Positions 58,150 to 64,000 of a DNA stretch of 64,000 nt are shown here, piece by piece. This stretch comes from Acanthococcus lagerstroemiae (lineage: Eukaryota; Arthropoda; Insecta; Hemiptera; Eriococcidae), in assembly GCA_031841125.1 (NCBI GenBank), contig CM063112.1, forward strand, positions 62,177,722 through 62,241,721, read 5' to 3'. A program made the translations under genes and the position numbers. The notes under the pieces are model-generated. The model made no database searches, had not been told where the DNA came from, and saw only the letters and a program-made list of their open reading frames with translations. Each line of letters begins with the position of its first letter. Within the stretch, counting starts at the first letter, position 1.

Positions 58150-59640
58150 CCAAGTACAACACAAAGGAATCGTTCAAGAGCGATGAGTACGTTCATTTAA
58201 CTCGCAGACAATGCTTTCGAAGGAGCCCTCCTCGAAACTGCTCAAATGAGACCAAATACAAGGAGCATTGTCTTCGTTCCACGCATTCGCAAGCACCATC
58301 ATAGAAACGGATGTAAATATATTAAGCATACTAAAAAAGCGACATGTTTCGTGCATTATAACGAGTTATACGAACACCGTGTACTCCTTTTTTTATGCTC
58401 ACCAAATTTACGCACCTGCTTTTGGTTACTTTTTTCCTGTTTCGAATGGCCAGCGAAGGCTATACTTTTTAAATTGGAGCAGCTGTCGCGGTTATTTAAA
58501 TCGGCTTAACGCGCAATGGCCGCTGGTTGGCGGCTTCATAATAATTACGCTGCACCATCTACTCGACTTCACTCTCCACTCCACTCCAGCAAACTCAATT
58601 TTTAGTCTCCGGAGAGCAAGCGATGAGCTTTTCGGCGAGTCACTCGTTTCGAATTTTGATGGCGGTCGCGGTTTTTGAAAGCGTTTTCTTCTTTCCCGTT
58701 AATCGCCCGGATCCAAGTTCGCCTCTGATGAGATTTGGCCGGGCCGCTGCTTGTGGGGCGAACGAAAAATTACGAAATTAATAACCGAGCTTCCGCGTCG
58801 TCACATTCAATGTCGACGACGACGACCACGACGAAGACGACGACGCCGTCGAAATATTTTACCTCGGCGAGATAATTCACGCTCGACTCGGCGCGGCGTT
58901 TTATCGCAGCGCCTCCGAGTCACGTCTGGATCATTTCAACGCCAAATGTAACGTAAATTTTCGCGTAATTTTCTGCCCGACTAAATTTTACGACGAAAAT
59001 CTAATTTACGAGTATTCGAAGCGGGCTAAGTCGGCGGAGAGTCGTGTCGAGGGTAATTTGGATCGTACCGAGTATATAATGTCGTTTATATCCGACTAGC
59101 GTTGGTGGAGATCGACAACTTTCACGGTTTCATCATCAGCCGGCTCGAAAGCCGGCGAAAGCTGTTATAAAAGTGCAACTTCGGGTTTCGGTTTCGCCGC
59201 AGTCCGTTTTGCTGGGTAGCTGGCTGACGGTGCTTTGTCGCAGTCGTCGCAGCCACGGAGCGACTTCTTCAAAAGCAATATCCGGTTGACCAAAAAATTG
59301 GTCACAGGGCTTCGGTAAACGAAAACGCTGCAGATTTGATTTGTGGCGAGAAGTGTCACTAGTTTCAGCCAATCAGGACGCTGAGTCTTCGCAAAGTGAA
59401 CGAAGTTGACACAATTTTACCACCAGTCTCACTCGAGGCAATTTGATGTCTATGTATCGCTGCCCCGAGTGAGACATTTCGTCAGGCGGGTAATAGTCGC
59501 AAATTTGGAGGAGCATCGCTGATAGCTCCCTGGTCGATGATAAGACGCACCTTTATACACATCTGCATGAACATTTGCATATATCGGTTTTAAACACGGC
59601 GTGCAGACCTGCATATTTTTATATTGAATCGAATACATAA
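58150..59640. other. Unique CpG-retaining block far upstream, with GAC triplet tract
   Basis: Starts right after the inverted R1 copy. A CGACGA triplet tract at 58813-58850 gives Arg- or Asp-rich shadow ORFs. The inverted pair AGCCGGCTCGAAAGCCGGCG lies at about 59138-59157. No recognised gene. Confidence 0.33.
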
Positions 59641-61094
59641 TACAACTAAATCGAAAATGGCAACTGGTCGATCTTAATTTTCGAGATGCAGCTGTTTAAA
59701 GTGATACTGCACGTTACAAGTTCTTAGATGATTCGAGCAATTTTTAATTTATTTTTGGTTGGGGACGAATGAAGGCGACTGTACAGCCAAACTGAAAAGA
59801 ACCAAGTGGTTGATCTTAATTTTCGAGATACTATTTTTAGGTTCGGTTACGAGTAGCCGAGCATTGCAATCACTTTATTTTTCTCTTCTCCTTTCATCCT
59901 TTCAGTTCAGTGGCGTGTCATTTCGGATGTGCTGATCTGAATGGATCTGAAGTCATAGTTCGGTTCGGTGGCGCTTTATTTTCGAGAAATTAATTAGTTG
60001 AAAAAAAAATTAACAGAATTATAAGCAACAATTTTGATTTTATAAGGGTCAGCAATGAGTTTCTTGCAATAACTTTTTCTTTTTCTTCAGTAGTGCTCAT
60101 TAATCTTGATCTTACTTCGGTTCTACTTCTACGTTTTACATAATACGTTATTAATCCGCATTCTACGTCGCTAAGGTTTATCATTTTCCTAGTTTCCCAG
60201 CATTTTAGGTAACTGTTTTGTAATTTGTGGGCGTCTTTGACGTGTTTTTGGATATTACTACGTTTCGGATTCTGCTATACGCATTCTATAACTCTATGTT
60301 TTACAATTTCAGCTTAGATTTAAATCAAGTGAAACATGTTCTTTGCGATTCCCGTAACGTATATATTTTTGCAGTACTCTCACCCTTATCAGTAAATTTT
60401 CAAAGGAACAATGGGATATTAATCATGTTTCCTATAAACATTGTCAAGTAATATGGTAGTTTTGATATTCTGTTTGAGGTTTCGAGGGATGAAGTCTCAT
60501 TGTAGCTGTTTGAAACTGCCTGCTCGTTGACATGTCTTTATAGCATTCGCGATGGCTATGCGTATTCAAATTATAAACTTCATTTCAATGAAAATTCGCC
60601 CTTTGTCTGTCGCGCAGGAAGATTAATATTAAGATTTTCGGAAACGCCACGCTGTCTAAATTAAACGACTTCGAGAACTATAAGAATCTGTTTTTCGAGA
60701 ACACGTTATTCAAAGTTCAAGAGCCCTATAGAAACTATATAGGACACAACGTTTACTGATATACCTTTTTTTCAACGTGGATACGCATTTTTGTACCAGG
60801 AACCCCAATTTAAGAAAATCTACTTTTTACGCTCTTTCCAAGGATACTAATAACTCATTTTATCAACAAATGTCGCTTTTTGTTTATTAGCGTCCCACTG
60901 TACAGAGCATACCTCTATTTTCCAGCCGAGAGCGGAGAGCCGACTCTCTTCGAGCAGCAGAGCTTCTTGTTTTATAGTGATATTGCACGTTACAAATTCT
61001 ATTGACTTTTAATTACTTTCTGGATTAGGATACATCAAAAGAAAAAAAATTCTCGTCACTGAACAAGAATTTATTTAAAATCAGTCTAACTTGG

Positions 61095-63170
61095 TCGTTG
61101 TTATATTCCTTAGTTTGTCAACCATTATTTTTAGGTTGCATCTCTCCACTTTTCTTCCTTCTGTGCCAATCTTTACACTTTGTATGCTTTATTATCTGCA
61201 CTTCATAGCTCATTCTTTGCCTTCGTCTCCAGTTCATTTCTTCAACTATTCTCTCCAGCAGTAATAACAAGATCCCTGAATGTCTTATATTATGACCTAT
61301 CATTTTGACTCGCTTCTTTTACAATTATATTCCAAATGTCTCTTTTCTTCCTATTAACCTCAATACTTTCTCATTCCCGATCTTTTCTATATGTATTTGA
61401 TTTTCAGCATTCTCCGATAACACTACATTTCAGAAGCCTGTATTTGTTTTATTTCTTGTGTTGCTATTATCCAGGTCTCACATCCATACAATACTATACT
61501 TCAAATTTACGTTCTTGGAAATATCAATCTTACTTCCAGGCATTGGCGTAGCCAGGATTTATCCAATTGTGGGGGGGGGGGCAAAGTAAGATTTTGAACG
61601 GAGAAAGTCAAAAATTGAGGTATTTTTTTTAAATCGCGGATATTAGAGGACTATTTTATGAAAATGAAGGTAAAGTTACTGCTCTAGTGAAAATTTCTCG
61701 AAAAAACTTGTTTTAAGGGCGAAAAATTGCTCATTTTTGCATATTTTACATTCAATTTCAGGTGCCTTGAGGAGGGGGGCATTCGCCCTCTTTGCCCCCC
61801 GGCTACGCCACTGCTTCCAAGTCTCCCAAGAAACTCTCTTGGTTTATTCTATTCCACTCTGTATATCTGTTTTACTTCTTCTATCTTGCGTTATTAGACT
61901 ATAAATGTGCATACAATTTCTTTACCTCTTTTATTTTTTCACCTCCTATTTCTATATTAATTGGTCTTTATTCTCATCTACTATCATCAATTTTGTTTAT
62001 TCTTATTAATCTTCATTTTCAATTTTTCATCCAATTTTTTCAACGTTCTCTTTCGTACTTCCTTACTTCTTTCCTCATTTTGCAATGCCATCTGCAAACC
62101 TTATCATTCTGACCGTCTTCCCTTATATTTTCACACCTCGTTTCCTTTCATTTATTTCTTCAGTTACTTTACAGCAATCTTTCCTTACGACTTCTCGAAT
62201 TTTCGTTTCTCCCACTTCATCCTCTATTTGTATTTGAGCCCCTTGATCCTTATATGAGTTTAATATTAGGTACTCTCCTTTCTCGATAGTTAACTCCTAT
62301 CACCTCCAATATTTGAAACATTTTGACCATTCAACGTTACCAAAACCTTTTTCTAAATCTACAATTATGCTACATTATCTAAACCTTTTTCCAGTTTTTT
62401 TAATAATAAAATTCTAAAACGTAAAATTGCTTCCCAGTTCCTCTACCTTTTCTAAATCTAAACTGATCTTCTATACCATTTCTTCCTTTTTATTTTGCAT
62501 TCTCGTATTTATTATCCTGGCTAGAATCTTTGATGCATACGACAGTAAACGTAAGTATAGTACGACAATCTTCACATTTACTTGCTCCTGCTTTTTTAGA
62601 GATCATAATTAACTGGCTTTTCTGGAAGCCTGTTGGCATTTCTCTTGACTCGTACATTCTACAAATAATTTCATACTATTTTTTTAGAACTGCTTCTTCT
62701 GAATTCTTCAATAATTCACTATCAATTTCATCAACTCCATCTGTTGTACCTGCTTTCTCATTTCTGTCAGAGCTTTATCAAATTGTAATCTCAAAATAGG
62801 ATCATCTCTTTCCTTTTCTTCCACACTGTTTTCTCTTTCCATACATTTATTTATACCTTCTCCACTCTTATAGAGTTTTTCAACTTCTCACCCATTTTCT
62901 TCCTTTCTTCTTTTTTATAGCCTTATAATCTTCCGTTTTCATCCGTAAAATTATTATTTCTCTTTATTTTTGCTTCAGAATATCTTTTTACATACTTTAT
63001 TATATGCCTGATCAGTTTTTCCTGCTTTCATTTAGTCCCCAATTTCCTCACAATCTTGCTTAATCCATTTTTCTTTTGCCTTCTTACAGTCTCTCTTTAT
63101 ATACGTATTTCTTGAAGCCTTACGTTTGTCCTTATTTTCTCTATCATTGGTTTCGTACTTTCTGCTTTCT
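61095..63170 (-). mobile_element. LINE remnant, copy B, inverted relative to copy A
   Basis: Reading from 63170 down: a basic pre-RT linker (KRKASRNTYIKRDCKKAKEK), the KAMKAG-type region, motif A VDLEKGFGNVEWSK (about 62295-62370, with the usual AFD changed to GFG), and IQIEDEVGETKI. Next comes a degenerate motif B with a deletion, then MIRFADGIA (about 62081-62112), a mutated FADD motif C. The C-terminal IRHSGILLLLLERIVEEMNW at 61118-61303 corresponds to RHPEILLLLLKGMMEEKNW of copy A. Interrupted by MITE 61541-61813. Non-functional. Confidence 0.78.
61541..61813. mobile_element. hAT-like MITE, CAGTGGCGTAGCC ends
   Basis: CATTGGCGTAGCCAGG at the left and, inverted, CAGTGGCGTAGCCGGG at the right. 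Flanks CTTCCAGG (61533-61540) and CTTCCAAG (61814-61821) match at 7 of 8. A run of eleven G lies about 30 bp inside the left end. Inserted within the minus-strand LINE remnant 61095-63170. Confidence 0.8.
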
Positions 63171-63179
63171 TCCAAGGGA

Positions 63180-64000
63180 CATGAAAACTTCTTCAAGAAG
63201 CCATGAACAAGATGGGACTATCTCTTGTATTCATCTTCATATAATTTGGTGCCTAATACCTAACTGATTTTATGAATTTTAGGTACAAAATTGTTTGATT
63301 TTTCGTCAATCACAAAAAGGTATCTGATTAGAAAAGAACACGGTTCTTGGAACATAACATGCTAGCAATGGAAGCCACGACGTGTGCCAATTTCAACACA
63401 AACGGACAAACAGGCCCTACGCTGATTTTACACATACATATTCCAATGACTAGGTAGTAGGTACCTACTCGATTTTCATGTATCTTTAGGGGTGGGGGGG
63501 GGGTTGTATAAAATAAGCGCTGTGTTTGACCGCATTGAAATTGGTACATGAGTTATGCTTTTCATCATGTGAACAGTATGTATCAGACATCATGTCTCTT
63601 TGTGATCTGACAAAAATCTTTAATAAGTTTTGATTGATGAAAAATCAGAAACATTTTGTGATATCAGTGCAAAAAATTAATTAAAAATCAGCTCTTCATC
63701 AAATCATTTGGAGATTAATATGAGAAATAGTCCACATACTTCGTCTTTGTATTTCTCCAAGTTTCACGTTCCTGTTTTGGTACATTGATTTTTAATATTA
63801 ATTATTGTTTATTGGGAAAAATCTTTTTTCTTTTGATTCGTCATTTGCCAAAAATTAATTAAATATCAGTCTAACGAGATAGGGACATGTAACTTGCCAA
63901 ATAGCGTGCGAAAAAAATGTAAATCATTTCCCATGCTCCTATTCAAATAATTTGGCATACAGTTTTGATGTTTGATTAATTTTTTAAGCTAAAATGACGA
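63180..64000. other. AT-rich end of window with weak repeats
   Basis: GCAAAAAATTAATTAAAAAT followed by CATCAAATCAT at 63670-63705 resembles GCAAAAAATTAATCAAAAAG and CATCAAATCAT at 29672-29710, next to the R1 copy. A further CAAAAATTAATTAAATATC occurs at 63850. No gene. Confidence 0.38.

Noticed and set aside
58751..58951. Arg-rich ORF
   Set aside because: Product of the CGACGA triplet tract; no start context or homology.

Overview
The window looks like animal, probably insect, nuclear DNA. It is AT-rich, has no dense gene packing, and is full of transposon relics: R1-clade LINEs, a tRNA-derived SINE, hAT-like MITEs and degenerate satellites. The only well-supported host gene is split by a very long intron with canonical splice sites. 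The species cannot be fixed from the sequence.

Host gene, minus strand. Exon 1 (42266-42483) encodes a signal peptide followed by a coiled coil. Exon 2 (13555-13912) continues the coiled coil in matching phase. Together they give 192 residues of a secreted coiled-coil protein; the downstream exons lie beyond position 1 or were not recognised. The best guess is the N-terminal half of a scabrous-type, fibrinogen-related secreted protein, but no fibrinogen domain is in the window, so the name is tentative. Intron 1 is about 28.35 kb (13913-42265), intron 2 runs off the left end, and 42484-64000 is 5' UTR, promoter and upstream intergenic DNA.

Mobile elements. (a) hAT-like nonautonomous elements with CAGTGGCG- or CAGGGACG-type ends, mostly with 8-bp target duplications: 3398-3596, 7199-7636, 10065-12194 (with a foldback element nested at 11076-11680), 23584-24891 (hosting a MITE at 23766-24133), 28049-28235, 40987-41164, 52430-53317, 55239-55562 and 61541-61813. 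(b) A tRNA-derived SINE in three copies, each with target duplications (3035-3262 minus, 45574-45798 plus, 49864-50100 plus). (c) R1-clade LINE 3' pieces: 29730-30815 plus, 56985-58045 minus, and tail-only copies at 20530-20750 and 28300-28615. (d) A second LINE family with decayed reverse transcriptase: 54130-56290 plus and 61095-63170 minus, each broken by a MITE, together forming a divergent inverted pair. A short LINE C-terminal tail, possibly related, lies at 33295-33560.

Other repeats. There is a dispersed degenerate repeat built on (A)AGACTC / GAGTCTT, two GATC-dense blocks, a large imperfect palindrome (about 40500-41530) with a MITE at its centre, 190-bp tandem repeats (43789-44300), and a related degenerate array (48400-49760). 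Between the transposon-rich stretches lie several unique, CpG-retaining blocks (for example 4800-5560, 7860-9680, 31370-32860, 58150-59640) with no recognisable coding content; these are the natural candidates for regulatory DNA of the minus-strand gene.

No ribosomal RNA, functional tRNA, CRISPR array or prokaryotic-style operon was seen.
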